Shown here in pieces: positions 1 to 11,379 of a stretch of DNA of 64,000 nucleotides (within the stretch, counting starts at the first letter, position 1; the number at the start of each line of letters is the position of its first letter). The stretch spans positions 1-64,000 of the forward strand of contig NZ_JARBTK010000003.1 in assembly GCF_029240215.1 (NCBI RefSeq), written 5' to 3'. The translations under genes and the position numbers were made by a program. The notes under the pieces are model-generated. The model searched no databases, was not told the origin of the DNA, and worked only from the letters and a program-made list of their open reading frames with translations. The DNA is from Chryseobacterium sp. GTDB taxonomy: Bacteria; Bacteroidota; Bacteroidia; Flavobacteriales; Weeksellaceae.

Positions 1-552
1 AAATATTCAGGTCGTTTGGGACATCTGTCATTTTGGTTTTCCGGATGACCTCACTCCGCTCCATCCGATGTTTGCAAGAAGATTCAGCCGCTTATGCTGT
101 GAATTTGTCATCAGATACCGAATAATGGTTACAGAACCGCTGGTCAGCATGTAACCAACAACGAACTTGATGTTACATCATTTTTTATTTGCTGAAGAAA
201 AACATTTTGAGCAATTTCAGGTTCACGATATTCTTTCAGGAGCAATGTGTCCGGAACTTAGAGGATAGAGGAAAACCCGAATATCTGGATATTATCGGAG
301 TCAATTACTATTACAATAACCAATGGATCAATGAAACCCATGAATTTTTACCTTGGGCAGAAGAGCCCCCTCATCCGTTGTTTCGTATCCAATTATTGAC
401 CGGCCGGATTGGGATGATTTAAATGACTGGCATCACAGTTGAATTTGGGATATTTTTGATCCGGTTTCGTTACATCGTGAAGCAGATCAGGAAAGTATAC
501 ATGCAATTAATGACTTTAACAAACGGCTGAATAGAATTTTAATAGCTGATTA
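1..552 (+). pseudogene. Decayed GH1-like glycosidase fragment
   Basis: Reading across frames gives pieces resembling the GH1-like glycosidase family: a stretch containing WDICHFGFPDD at about 3-110, then YLDIIGVNYYYNNQW at about 278-330, and a C-terminal piece with HAINDFNKRL near 505-535. The pieces lie in different frames and are separated by stops, and the central part expected between them is missing. A 77-codon open frame at 189-422 is only part of this remnant. The 5' end lies outside the window. The gene cannot make an active enzyme. The family assignment is by pattern memory and is moderately sure. Confidence 0.5.
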
Positions 553-580
553 ATCCCATCAATTTTTCGTTTAAAAGTAA

Positions 581-609
581 AAGCCTTCATTTTCAGAAGG
601 CTTTATTTA
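581..609. terminator. Hairpin terminator between convergent genes
   Basis: The stem AAGCCTTC / GAAGGCTT (581-588 with 596-603) is followed by a T-rich tract on the plus strand. On the minus strand it lies downstream of the FAD/Rieske gene, so it could serve both directions. Confidence 0.6.
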
Positions 610-624
610 TTATTTTAAATTCAT

Positions 625-2148
625 TTATTCCTGATCTATTTTTTTAAGATCAGATAGAGCAGGACCATTTAATAACCCGCCATCAATACTGAAACGAGAA
701 CCATGACATGGGCAATCCCAGGTAACTTCAGAGGGATTCCAAACTACATTACAACCGGTATGCGGGCAAACCGGACTGAGCAGATGGAGCTCTGATTTTA
801 GATCACGATAGGCAGCAATCGTCTCGCCATCGTGCTTGATGATTTTTCCTTCTCCTGCACCTATCATATCAAGATCTTTGATTTTTTCGGCTAAAAATTT
901 ATCTTTTACAAAATGAGTTGATGCATTAAAGATTTCTGATAATACATTTCGGGCACTAGCCATAGGCTTTATTCGTCCGGGGTCAAGCAGATTGGATAAG
1001 GGCGTTGTTTTCCCTTCCATTAATTCCGGAATTATAAGTGATGCCATAGATCCGAAAGTCATGCCGTTACCATTGTAACCCGTTGAGATGTAAATATTTC
1101 TTTCTCCTGGCATATGCCCAATATACGCTAATCCGTCAGCAGGTACATAATATTGAGAGGACCATTTTGCTGTGATATTTCTGTATTTAAAATTTTTATC
1201 GACATAGGATAAAAGATCTGTAAAATGTTTTTCGGTATCATCTTCATCACCTGTCATATGATCAAAACCTCCAACGACGATATAGTAATCATCATTGGAT
1301 TTATGATATCTTACGTAATGATAAGGGTCATATAAATCTGCTGCCTGAGCCATTTGAGCTACAGGATTTTCTAATTTTGCTGTCAAAGCATAACTCCTGT
1401 AAGGTGCCAATAGTACACTGAAACGGTTGTTGCCCGGTGGAATATGGGTTGCCCAAACTAAATTATCTGCAGAGTAATAATCATCATCATTAACAAAGAT
1501 TTTTACTTTTCCGTCATTGTTTTCGAAATCAGTGACTAGTGTATCAGTCACTAATGCTCCGCCTTCCTTTTCAAATTCCTTAATAAGCTTATTAATATAT
1601 CGTAATGGATGAAATTGTGCTTGACCTTTTATTTCGACAGCATTTTCAAATGGTAGTGTGAAAGGAACGCTATGAACTTTTATAGTGTCAATTCCCACCT
1701 GCTGATGTGCTTCGAATATTTTTTCAAGTGCGGAATTTTGTTTTTCCTCGGCACTGAAAACAAAAGAACTGCACTCATTGTATTCGCAGGAAATATGGTA
1801 TTTAAGTATGTTGGATTTGATATATTTTATAGTTTCTTTCGCTGCACTGGCAAGAGTTTTTGCACCGTATTCTCCAAAGTCGGAGATGATTTGGTCGTAA
1901 GAAGAGTCAAAAAAATTATTGATATGCGCCGTCGTTCCCCCCGTCGTTCCAAATCCGACGTTGGCCTTTTCTATGATTAGACATTTTTGCCCTCTATTTT
2001 GCAGTTCCTTAGCCAGCGTTATTCCTGTAAGCCCTGCCCCTACAATTATGGTATCATAATGTTGGGAATTATTTGCTTTTGCAGTTTGCTGCTGATTTAC
2101 GTTAGTTGTAGATTGCCAAAAACTGATTGTGTTTCCGTCTCGATTCAT
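625..2148 (-). CDS. FAD-dependent oxidoreductase with C-terminal Rieske domain
   Basis: This 507-residue protein has a DAO-type FAD-binding fold. The dinucleotide motif GAGLTG is at residues 37-42, followed by a conserved E60 at the end of the second strand. A Rieske [2Fe-2S] domain follows at the C-terminus, with ligands C461-x-H463 and C479-x-x-H482. This is the same architecture as Bacillus YhfW. Such proteins are predicted cytoplasmic flavin/iron-sulfur oxidoreductases, but the substrate is not known. There is no signal peptide. It converges on the GH1 remnant, with a hairpin between them, and it probably belongs to the stress-related block that continues with the SDR and catalase genes. 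Confidence 0.85.
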   Translation of the reverse strand: MNRDGNTISFWQSTTNVNQQQTAKANNSQHYDTIIVGAGLTGITLAKELQNRGQKCLIIEKANVGFGTTGGTTAHINNFFDSSYDQIISDFGEYGAKTLASAAKETIKYIKSNILKYHISCEYNECSSFVFSAEEKQNSALEKIFEAHQQVGIDTIKVHSVPFTLPFENAVEIKGQAQFHPLRYINKLIKEFEKEGGALVTDTLVTDFENNDGKVKIFVNDDDYYSADNLVWATHIPPGNNRFSVLLAPYRSYALTAKLENPVAQMAQAADLYDPYHYVRYHKSNDDYYIVVGGFDHMTGDEDDTEKHFTDLLSYVDKNFKYRNITAKWSSQYYVPADGLAYIGHMPGERNIYISTGYNGNGMTFGSMASLIIPELMEGKTTPLSNLLDPGRIKPMASARNVLSEIFNASTHFVKDKFLAEKIKDLDMIGAGEGKIIKHDGETIAAYRDLKSELHLLSPVCPHTGCNVVWNPSEVTWDCPCHGSRFSIDGGLLNGPALSDLKKIDQE

Positions 2149-2236
2149 AATAATTATTTTATGATTTGTTGGTGAATGTTACGATATTTCATATGGAAGT
2201 TTCTTTTGCTCCAACTGAAGCTTAAGTAAAAGTCAT

Positions 2237-2415
2237 CCTTTCTCATTGATCATGTTGATGATTTCATTTTTAATCATCTTGAATTGGGAAATCATCCGAT
2301 CATACTCAGCTTTGGTTTCAGAATATATTTCTCATACATTTCAAAAGCCTACGATTCGGTCATGTGTAATCTGAAGCAAATCATAAAGTACTGATACTAT
2401 TTTATCATTTTCCAT
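2237..2415 (-). pseudogene. DUF2383 (PA2169-type) remnant
   Basis: The minus strand from 2415 reads MENDKIVSVLYDLLQITHDR, then meets stops. It continues with YSETKAEYDRMISQ and KNEIINMINEKG. This pattern resembles the start of four-helix-bundle DUF2383 proteins, which are often found in stress islands. Internal stops and the missing C-terminal half indicate decay. The rest of the 2149-2554 interval holds no gene that I can support. Confidence 0.45.
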
Positions 2416-2523
2416 ATTAATTTTTTACATACTGAAATTTTAGCTCTCAGTTCTTTTATAAAAATATACAGATTTTAATTCTGGTGCTATGACCTAAGTC
2501 ATAATCTCCCTTCTCATACAGTA

Positions 2524-2531
2524 ATAACTTT
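2524..2531 (+). promoter_or_regulatory. Putative -7 element TAACTTTG
   Basis: TAACTTTG fits the Bacteroidota -7 consensus TAnnTTTG and lies 23 bases before the lipoprotein start. No clear TTG/TTTG element is visible at the expected upstream spacing, so this is tentative. Confidence 0.35.
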
Positions 2532-2554
2532 GAAATGATCCAAAAAAAAATATT

Positions 2555-2818
2555 ATGAAATTACTAATCACAACGGCAATCACTTTAGCATTTACATTGA
2601 TCAGTTGTAATAAAGAAGCTTCCACTAAAAATTCCAACAGTTCGGATTCTTCATCTGCAAATGATAATAACAATATGCCTACCAACAATTCCTCTGGAAT
2701 GCCCACTGACAGTTTGAATACGGAATCACAAAATGCAGCGTTACAGAACAAACCGTCTCAGAATTCCTCTCAAAATGTGGAAAACGATTCTTCTAATGTT
2801 GGGGCTTATAAGAAATAA
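2555..2818 (+). CDS. Small Ser/Asn-rich lipoprotein
   Basis: This 87-residue protein has a lipoprotein signal: a charged start (MK), a hydrophobic core, and the lipobox LISC with the acylated cysteine at residue 19. The mature part is low-complexity, rich in Ser, Asn and Gln, with no recognisable domain. It is probably anchored to the outer or inner membrane. Proteins of this kind are common near stress genes in soil Bacteroidota, but I do not recognise a named family. It stands alone on the plus strand ahead of the SDR gene. Confidence 0.6.
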   Translation: MKLLITTAITLAFTLISCNKEASTKNSNSSDSSSANDNNNMPTNNSSGMPTDSLNTESQNAALQNKPSQNSSQNVENDSSNVGAYKK

Positions 2819-2937
2819 AGGCACTTCAAGGTAATATTTCGACTACATTGAACGGATGATTTTATTAGAAACCGAAAACGTATTCAAATAAATATTGCTG
2901 GTGTAAAGTAAGATTTACCTAAACTTAAGCAAATAAT

Positions 2938-3741
2938 ATGACTGATAATAATACTAAGTATGCAGTGGTTACTGGAGCTACGAGTGGAATAGGATTTGAG
3001 CTAGCAAAACTTTTAGCAAGTGATGGCTATAATTTAGCAATTGTAGGACGAAATCAGGAAACACTTAATAAAACAGCTGCTGAACTGAATATATACGGAA
3101 TCAAAATTGCAACTTTCAATAAAAATTTATTTTATCAAGATGATATTTATTCGTTGTATGCTGAACTAAAAGTGAGCAATATTAGTCCTTGTATTCTGAT
3201 CAATGCTGCCGGACAAGGTCTCTACGGAAGGTTTGACCAGACTGATCTTAAACGTGAAATTGATATCGTCAATTTAAATATAACCGCTGTTATGATATTA
3301 ACAAAATTGTTTATAAAAGACAGGAAAGATAAAGGTCATGGGAAGATCTTGAATTTAGCATCAATTGCCAGTACTGCACCTGGTTCGTGGCATTCAGTTT
3401 ATCATGCAACAAAATCTTTTATCTTATCATGGTCTGAAGCCATCCGCGAAGAATTGAAGGATTCCGATACTACGATTACCGCGTTACTTCCGGGGCCTAC
3501 CTCAACAGATTTTTTCAATAAAGCATTGATGAATGACAGTAAGATTATGGAAGATTGGGAAAACTTTTCTTCGGCAGAAGAAGTAGCAAAAGATGGCTAT
3601 ATCGCCATGATGAATGGTGATGATAAAATTATTTCAGGCATCAGAAATAAATTGACAGTTACTATGAGTAATATTACTACAGATAGTATGGCTGCACATC
3701 GGATGGGCGAAATGCAAAAGCCAAAATCAAAAGAGGAATAA
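2938..3741 (+). CDS. Short-chain dehydrogenase/reductase (SDR)
   Basis: This 267-residue classical SDR has the cofactor motif TGATSGIG at residues 12-19, the NAAG motif near residue 90, and the catalytic pair Y155-xxx-K159. Family members reduce or oxidise small carbonyl or alcohol substrates with NAD(P)H in the cytoplasm. The sequence does not reveal the substrate. Its stop is one base before the start of the DUF6766 gene, so the two are almost certainly co-transcribed, possibly with the downstream catalase. Confidence 0.88.
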   Translation: MTDNNTKYAVVTGATSGIGFELAKLLASDGYNLAIVGRNQETLNKTAAELNIYGIKIATFNKNLFYQDDIYSLYAELKVSNISPCILINAAGQGLYGRFDQTDLKREIDIVNLNITAVMILTKLFIKDRKDKGHGKILNLASIASTAPGSWHSVYHATKSFILSWSEAIREELKDSDTTITALLPGPTSTDFFNKALMNDSKIMEDWENFSSAEEVAKDGYIAMMNGDDKIISGIRNKLTVTMSNITTDSMAAHRMGEMQKPKSKEE

Positions 3742-3742
3742 A

Positions 3743-4399
3743 ATGAAGTCTTATTCTTTTTTATACAGAAATGGATTGAGCATTGTCTTGTTATTATTCA
3801 TGTTTGTTTGTTGGGGCGGTCAGATCTTAACAGGGTGGCATACTCTTAACTCTGAATTAACAGAAAATGGAAAATCTGTTATCACTTTTACTCGATATCT
3901 GTCAAGTGGTCATTTTATTCAGGCAACCTTTGAAAACTGGGAAAGTGAGTTTTTGCAGATGATGTTGTATGTACTGCTTACAGTATCATTACGTCAAAAA
4001 GGATCCAGTGAATCCAAATCTTTAGAAGGCAAAGAGGCTGTTGATCGCTATCCGATGGCTCATAAGAATGCTCCATGGCCTGTGAGAAAGGGAGGTTTTA
4101 TTTTAATCATCTACAAAAATTCTTTATCCATTGCTTTCGGTATTCTTTTTTTTACAAGCTTTATACTACATTTTTACGGAAGCTTAAAGGAATATAATAG
4201 CGAACAGCTGATGAAAAACAAACCCATAACCGATTGGTTATCTTACTCGCAAAACTCAAGATTTTGGTTTGAATCATTACAGAATTGGCAGAGTGAATTT
4301 TTGGCTGTAGCATCATTGGTGATCTTATCAATATGGCTCAGGCAAAAAGGATCACCGGAATCAAAACCGGTTGACATGCCGCATCATGAAAATCCATAG
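3743..4399 (+). CDS. DUF6766-like membrane protein with internal duplication
   Basis: This 218-residue integral membrane protein has two similar halves. The first runs from LYRNGLSIVLL to SLRQKGSSESK (about residues 7-92). The second runs from IYKNSLSIAFG to WLRQKGSPESK (about 125-212). Each half has one hydrophobic helix at its start, a central polar region ending in ENWESEFL or QNWQSEFL, and a second helix. The function is unknown. The family (DUF6766 from memory) tends to occur beside SDR, catalase and alcohol dehydrogenase genes, as here. The gene starts one base after the SDR stop. Confidence 0.7.
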   Translation: MKSYSFLYRNGLSIVLLLFMFVCWGGQILTGWHTLNSELTENGKSVITFTRYLSSGHFIQATFENWESEFLQMMLYVLLTVSLRQKGSSESKSLEGKEAVDRYPMAHKNAPWPVRKGGFILIIYKNSLSIAFGILFFTSFILHFYGSLKEYNSEQLMKNKPITDWLSYSQNSRFWFESLQNWQSEFLAVASLVILSIWLRQKGSPESKPVDMPHHENP

Positions 4400-4457
4400 A
4401 TAATAGAATATACAAAGGTCACTAACCTTTAACAATTTAAACCAATTACAAATTATT

Positions 4458-6599
<2,142 letters not shown>

Positions 6600-6640
6600 G
6601 CTTTTATAAATTTAATTTAACCAAACCAAAAATAAAAAAT

Positions 6641-7806
6641 ATGAAAGCAGCAGTTTTTCACGCTCTGGGTAAATCACCTGTGACATAGTAGATGATCCAA
6701 TAATCAAGGATCCGAACGATATTATTTTAAAAGTAACTTCAACTGCAATTTGCGGAAGCGATTTGCACATTTATAGTGGTGGAATTCCGCAGGCTCGTCC
6801 AATGGTGATGGGACATGAATTTATGGGAATTATTGAAGAAGTTGGAGCCAATATTACCCATCTTAGAGTGAGTGATAGAGTTGTGGTACCTTTCCCGATT
6901 GCATGTGGTGGCTGTTATTTCTGTAAGCATAATTTACCTTCGGGTTGTAAACATTCTAATCCTCAAAACTACGGTCCAGAAGGGGGAATTCTGACTGAAA
7001 AAGGAGGTGGAATGTTTGGCTACACAGGTTTGTATAGTGGTTATGATGGCGGACAGGCAAAATATGTTCGTGTACCGTATGCCAATTTTGGTCCCAGAAA
7101 AGTTTCTGATTCTTTGACTGACGAACAGGTTTTATTTTTAACTGATATATTCCCGACTGGTTATACCGGCGTAATGTGGGCAGACCTTAAAGGGGGTGAA
7201 ACTGTAGCTATATTTGGAGCAGGTCCCGTAGGTTCGATGGCAGCAAAGAGTGCTATTTTACATAATGCCAAAAAAGTGATCGTTATTGATACGCTGCAAT
7301 ACCGATTAGATCAGCTCGCAAAATTGACAGGTTGTGAAACGATACTGTGGAAAGATGCAGAAAAAACTGTAGAGCAAATTCGTGATATGACCGATGGTCG
7401 CAGTGCAGATGTTTGTATTGATGCCGTAGGGTTTGAGCCAGACAGAGATTTTATTGATAAAGCAAAAGCCGTAATCAATTTTGAAAAAGGTTCGGTAAAA
7501 GTGTTAGAAGCATGTATGAGCGGAGCCAAAAGAGGCGGATATGTTTCCATATTGGGAGTGTACCCAATGGATTATGATAATTTCAAAGTGGGACAATTAT
7601 TCGATAAAGGATTAACAATCAAGGCAGGTCAGGCTCCTGTTCATCCAATCATTGATAAATTGTTGAATTATGTAGAAACAGGACAGGTTAAGCTGGATAA
7701 TATTATTACCCATCGTTTAGCATTAGATGAAGTTGCAAAAGGATATGAAATATTCCACAAAAAAGAAGACAGCTGTGTAAAAGTGGTGTTGGATCCATGG
7801 AAATAA
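6641..7806 (+). pseudogene. Zinc-dependent alcohol dehydrogenase, frameshifted near the N-terminus
   Basis: An ATG at 6641 opens with MKAAVFHALGK and hits two stops at about 6686. The expected continuation, CDIVDDPIIKDPNDI, appears in another frame and runs without a break to 7806. One missing base (probably an A near 6671) restores the frame. The remainder is a medium-chain dehydrogenase: zinc ligands in ICGSDLH and GHE, a structural-zinc cysteine cluster near 6902-6950, and the nucleotide motif GAGPVG. It resembles glutathione-independent formaldehyde dehydrogenase-like proteins. Translation from a TTG at 6763 would lack the first zinc ligand, so the gene as read is probably inactive unless the base is a sequencing error. 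Confidence 0.8.
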
Positions 7807-7860
7807 TAGTTTAAATCAGATGATTAGATTTTAATAAGGTTTATATTCTTATTTGTCAAT

Positions 7861-7890
7861 TGACCTCTCGTGAGAGAGGTTAATTTTTTA
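7861..7890 (+). terminator. Hairpin terminator after the dehydrogenase
   Basis: The stem ACCTCTC / GAGAGGT (7863-7869 with 7874-7880) is followed by a run of T at 7884-7889. It closes the SDR-catalase-dehydrogenase block. Confidence 0.65.
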
Positions 7891-8466
7891 AAAAAACCAG
7901 TTGTTTAGTGATATTAATAACATGATTTTTAAAATATCAGCGAATTCTACTTTAAGGATACTTCTATTTGATTAAAAATAATACTATGACTTGGATGATA
8001 ATGGTTTAATAGATTTCAAATACATCTACCGCTATAAGCACTTCAAGCGTTGCGATCACGATTGTTTTAAAAGCACATAATTCTTACTATTTCTATAAGA
8101 ACTTATCCTAGTGCTGTAAGTCTGTCAGCTCGATTACTTTTTCAAGTTTTAAAAGAGGTTGAATTGCTTTGAACATAGGTGAAAATATTCCTCATCATTT
8201 CTTTAAAGTCGTGATTAAATATGTATTTACTAAAAAACATAAAATGAAGAAGTAATAGAACCATTGGAAGATAATACTGGTACAAAAAAGTCTAGATCTC
8301 AGAAATGAAATTTTGAAAACTATCTTTTCATTTAATAGTATAAACATATTTATTCAATAAAAATATGTGGTTATAATCTCTCTACTATTATAAAACAATA
8401 TATAAAAGCAATATCCGTAACATTATAAAATATTTTTTCAGAGATAAATGAATATTAAAAAAAATT
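7891..8466. other. Intergenic region without a supported gene
   Basis: This AT-rich stretch has stops in all frames. A 33-codon frame near 7983-8080 (reading YYDLDDNGLIDFKYIYRYKH) is too short and starts directly after a stop. It may be a scrap of a lost gene. I see no RNA gene or repeat. Confidence 0.4.
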
Positions 8467-8784
8467 ATGAAAAATAAAATGAAATTTAATTTAACGAAAA
8501 TATTATTTTTAATTAATAACAAATTTTCGATTCTCACTGGTGATGAGGTTGAATTATTTCTAAATGATAACAAATCGCTGGAAATTAGAAGTGATGACAT
8601 TACATATTATTTTAATGTGGCAAAACTTCAAAAGATCATGTATAGAAATAATTTTGATACATTAAATATAGGTGATAACGAAGATGCTGCAAACGAAATA
8701 TTGAGTAAACATATTGTACAACGATTAATGATTTTATCAGGTAAAAGGGTTTATTCCCAGATAAAATCAACTGATTTGAGCTGA
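8467..8784 (+). CDS. Hypothetical protein, 105 aa
   Basis: This open frame of 105 codons is very AT-rich. The product has no signal peptide or membrane helix and reads as a mixed alpha/beta protein with a lysine-rich N-terminus. I do not recognise a family. No partner gene is adjacent: a decay zone precedes it and the transfer region follows about 300 bases later. Coding status rests only on frame length and acceptable composition. Confidence 0.4.
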   Translation: MKNKMKFNLTKILFLINNKFSILTGDEVELFLNDNKSLEIRSDDITYYFNVAKLQKIMYRNNFDTLNIGDNEDAANEILSKHIVQRLMILSGKRVYSQIKSTDLS

Positions 8785-9099
8785 CCAAACAATGCCCATA
8801 AAAATTAAATAGGTAGTATCTCATTAACCAGGTAAGTTAAAAAGTGGAGTTGCTAACTTTGTTAGAACACAAATTCTTATACTTTCTTAAAAGTAGAGAA
8901 TAGCTTTATACTTTCAGTGAGGTATTGAGATTCTAAAAATTCTGAAAAATAAGCAATACTGATATCAAACAGATGATTGGATATAGAATGCTTGTTAAAT
9001 ACCCCACATTAAGTAGATTGAATATTCATATATTTGATACATTATGTAGGCTAGACCAGTTTATGGAGGAATTTTTAAGAATTGTAAAATTGTGAAAAG
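8785..9099. other. Intergenic region upstream of the transfer genes
   Basis: No gene is supported here. In CTnDOT-like elements a ParA-type traA usually stands just before the DUF3408 gene. I see no trace of it in this interval. Confidence 0.4.
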
Positions 9100-9495
9100 A
9101 TGGACAGTGATAAAATAAACAGCGAAGACAACAATATCGATGAACAATATCTGATGTCTATCATGGCAGGAAATACAAAGAAGGAACCGCAGAGCGAGGT
9201 ACGCGATTCTGAAAAGGAAAAGCCGATCACGAAACCAAAACTGAAGAACCGAAAAAGTCTTGAAAACACCTATGCTGAGCAGTTTCTGACTCATCATACG
9301 ATGACCAAGCGTGGTGATAAAAGTATCTATATTCGTCCTGAATATCACGAACGACTTTCCCGGATCATCCAGATCATTGCCGAAGATCAGATCCCTTTAT
9401 ATGCTTATCTCGATAATATTTTGGCGTATCATTTCGAGATGTTTGAAGAAGAGATCACCGATGATTTCAACAGCAAATACCGTCCAATCTTTTAA
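9100..9495 (+). CDS. DUF3408 conjugation-region protein (TraB/TraC-like)
   Basis: This 131-residue protein has a disordered, highly charged N-terminal half (to about residue 60). A conserved C-terminal domain follows, with SIYIRPEYHERLSRI and a short ribbon-helix-helix-like ending. This is the DUF3408 family found at the start of transfer regions in Bacteroidota conjugative transposons. The molecular role is not established. A DNA-binding accessory to transfer is plausible from the fold. The gene is 11 bases upstream of traD, in the same operon. Confidence 0.75.
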   Translation: MDSDKINSEDNNIDEQYLMSIMAGNTKKEPQSEVRDSEKEKPITKPKLKNRKSLENTYAEQFLTHHTMTKRGDKSIYIRPEYHERLSRIIQIIAEDQIPLYAYLDNILAYHFEMFEEEITDDFNSKYRPIF

Positions 9496-9506
9496 TCTAT
9501 CATCTT

Positions 9507-10130
9507 ATGGAACAATTAATCATCATAGGGCTATTATTAGTTATCATCCTACTACTTTGGGATAGGAAATTTACAAATCAGCATCCAAAGGAAAAAAGTA
9601 TTGAAGCTCATCTAGCTGTGCCCTCTATTATGGGAGAAACAAAGAAAGAAGAAAGAAAACCAATGCCATCTGATGCCGATCAAGGCCAAGTCGAATCGAT
9701 CGTACAAAAAGCAAATAATTTTGATTCAGAAACCAAGGAGGAGGCATTTGAAAATACGGCTTCAAAGAAAGAACTTGACGAGATACTGGTCAAAAATAAT
9801 GATTGGGAAGACGAGGAAGAAGACTGGCAGTACCATGATGATTCTAAAATGGAAAGCGGGTTTGCCACAGGGGTTACCTTTCAGGAATTGAGTACTGCAG
9901 GACAGCTGCTTCAGCAAGATTTGCTGGAGCCTGACTTAGAACAGCAAGCGGTTCACATCATTCAGAAAATTCAGGGAACCGAGCTTTTTGATCTTTTAGA
10001 AAATTCGTTGGGTGATGCATCAAAGCGAGTTGCTGATTTACTGAGCCAGAGTATTTATAATGAAGTTGAGGGAATTTCTTTTAAGTGTAAAGATGATGCA
10101 GTTGGTTTCGATATTGGGGAGTTTGTTTAG
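9507..10130 (+). CDS. traD: Conjugal transfer protein TraD-like
   Basis: This 207-residue protein has an N-terminal membrane anchor (residues 3-18, LIIIGLLLVIILLL), then a long acidic linker and a C-terminal helical region (about 120-200). The layout and position, after DUF3408 and ahead of traE, match the protein annotated TraD in Bacteroidota ICEs. It is unrelated to the F-plasmid coupling protein of the same name. The role is unknown. The normal continuation to traE is interrupted by about 3 kb containing the AraC and Old Yellow Enzyme genes. Confidence 0.6.
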   Translation: MEQLIIIGLLLVIILLLWDRKFTNQHPKEKSIEAHLAVPSIMGETKKEERKPMPSDADQGQVESIVQKANNFDSETKEEAFENTASKKELDEILVKNNDWEDEEEDWQYHDDSKMESGFATGVTFQELSTAGQLLQQDLLEPDLEQQAVHIIQKIQGTELFDLLENSLGDASKRVADLLSQSIYNEVEGISFKCKDDAVGFDIGEFV

Positions 10131-10301
10131 GCAAATTCCCCTTTAATATTTGTACGAAATATGAGAAGGCCTGGTCAATTTACAAATGTACTGGAAAGAG
10201 AGTGAATTTTTTCTCAAAATTGTGCTAGTTCATTGCCTGACAGAATGCAAAGCTGGAGGTCTGAAGATAAAAAACCTACGTAAAAATGTGCTACAACGTA
10301 C

Positions 10302-10309
10302 TACTTTTG
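10302..10309 (+). promoter_or_regulatory. Putative -7 element TACTTTTG
   Basis: TACTTTTG fits TAnnTTTG and lies about 60 bases before the AraC start. No TTG is seen at the right upstream spacing. Confidence 0.35.
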
Positions 10310-10370
10310 TATCCATTCCTTATCATTTTAATTCCGAAATTTGTGCTGTAAATAAATAATATTGTCAACA

Positions 10371-11264
10371 ATGAAACATTATAATGATATCAGTATTTTC
10401 AGCAAAGATGTTGGGGTAGACATTCCTGAACATCCGCTGTTTGGAATCACATTTGGGCACGATGATAACGAAAATATTGAGGATATTGTTTTCACAGCGG
10501 ATTTTTATATCATTTCTTTTACGAAGTTTATTTCGGGCAACATCACGTATGGAAAGCAAGAATTTGACCACCAGCGGGGCAGGCTGATTTTCTTCAAACC
10601 AAATCATACCGTTACCTTTAAGAATGTAAAATTGGAGGATGATTGCTTTTTGATCACGATCAAGGAAGATTTTCTATCAGGCACAGCATTATTCAAAGAG
10701 ATAAAAAATTACAGTTATTTTGATTATGAGACCAACGAAGCATTATATCTCTCACCCAGTGAAGAAGAAACAATCTGGAATCTGGTGCGTACAATGCATA
10801 AGGAAACTTGTAATAATACAGATGATTACAGCAAACCGATTCTCCTGTCTCATCTGGGAACTTTACTTACCTATTCGCAGCGTTTTTACAAAAGGCAGTT
10901 TATCAACCGCATTGAAACTACCGGCGCATATGCCAGCAGGTTCCAACAACTGCTGGATGCTTATTACAGCGAAAAAAAAGTTCATGAATCAGGACTTCCG
11001 ACCGTTTCTTATATGGCGGACAAATTTAATGTATCTTCTCGTTATCTGAGTGATCTTCTAAAACAGGAAACAGGAAAAACTGCCCTTGAACTGATACATA
11101 TCCACTTAATAAAAGAAGCTAAAAATCTTTTGACAGAAGGCAGGATGAATATTTCGGAAATCTCTTATTCGTTAGGATTTGAAAATCCCAATTATTTTGC
11201 AAGATTATTTAAGAAGGAGGTAGGGATTCCTCCGAATGTTTTCAGAGACAATCACTTAAATTAA
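10371..11264 (+). CDS. AraC-family transcriptional regulator
   Basis: The 297-residue product (ATG at 10371 preferred over an upstream TTG at 10362) has an N-terminal ligand-binding region. Its C-terminal AraC double helix-turn-helix spans about residues 200-295 and includes VSSRYLSDLLKQETG and the signature ISEISYSLGFENPNYFARLF. It is a cytoplasmic DNA-binding activator. The Old Yellow Enzyme gene 115 bases downstream is the obvious target. Both are foreign to the tra operon in which they sit. Confidence 0.88.
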   Translation: MKHYNDISIFSKDVGVDIPEHPLFGITFGHDDNENIEDIVFTADFYIISFTKFISGNITYGKQEFDHQRGRLIFFKPNHTVTFKNVKLEDDCFLITIKEDFLSGTALFKEIKNYSYFDYETNEALYLSPSEEETIWNLVRTMHKETCNNTDDYSKPILLSHLGTLLTYSQRFYKRQFINRIETTGAYASRFQQLLDAYYSEKKVHESGLPTVSYMADKFNVSSRYLSDLLKQETGKTALELIHIHLIKEAKNLLTEGRMNISEISYSLGFENPNYFARLFKKEVGIPPNVFRDNHLN

Positions 11265-11379
11265 AATTTTTATGAAATGATTTTTACCTGCAGGTCACTG
11301 GGGTTAGCTACGCTTTTGAAGTAAGATTGATGCAGCATACAAACTATCAACAAAATTAAAATATATAAATCAAATTATA

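Noticed and set aside
1672..1980. Plus-strand frame of 102 codons opposite the FAD/Rieske gene
   Set aside because: It is the shadow of a well-supported gene and has no protein-like features.
9100..9495. Reading the DUF3408 gene as a ParA-type traA
   Set aside because: There is no P-loop or Walker motif, and the size and C-terminus fit DUF3408.
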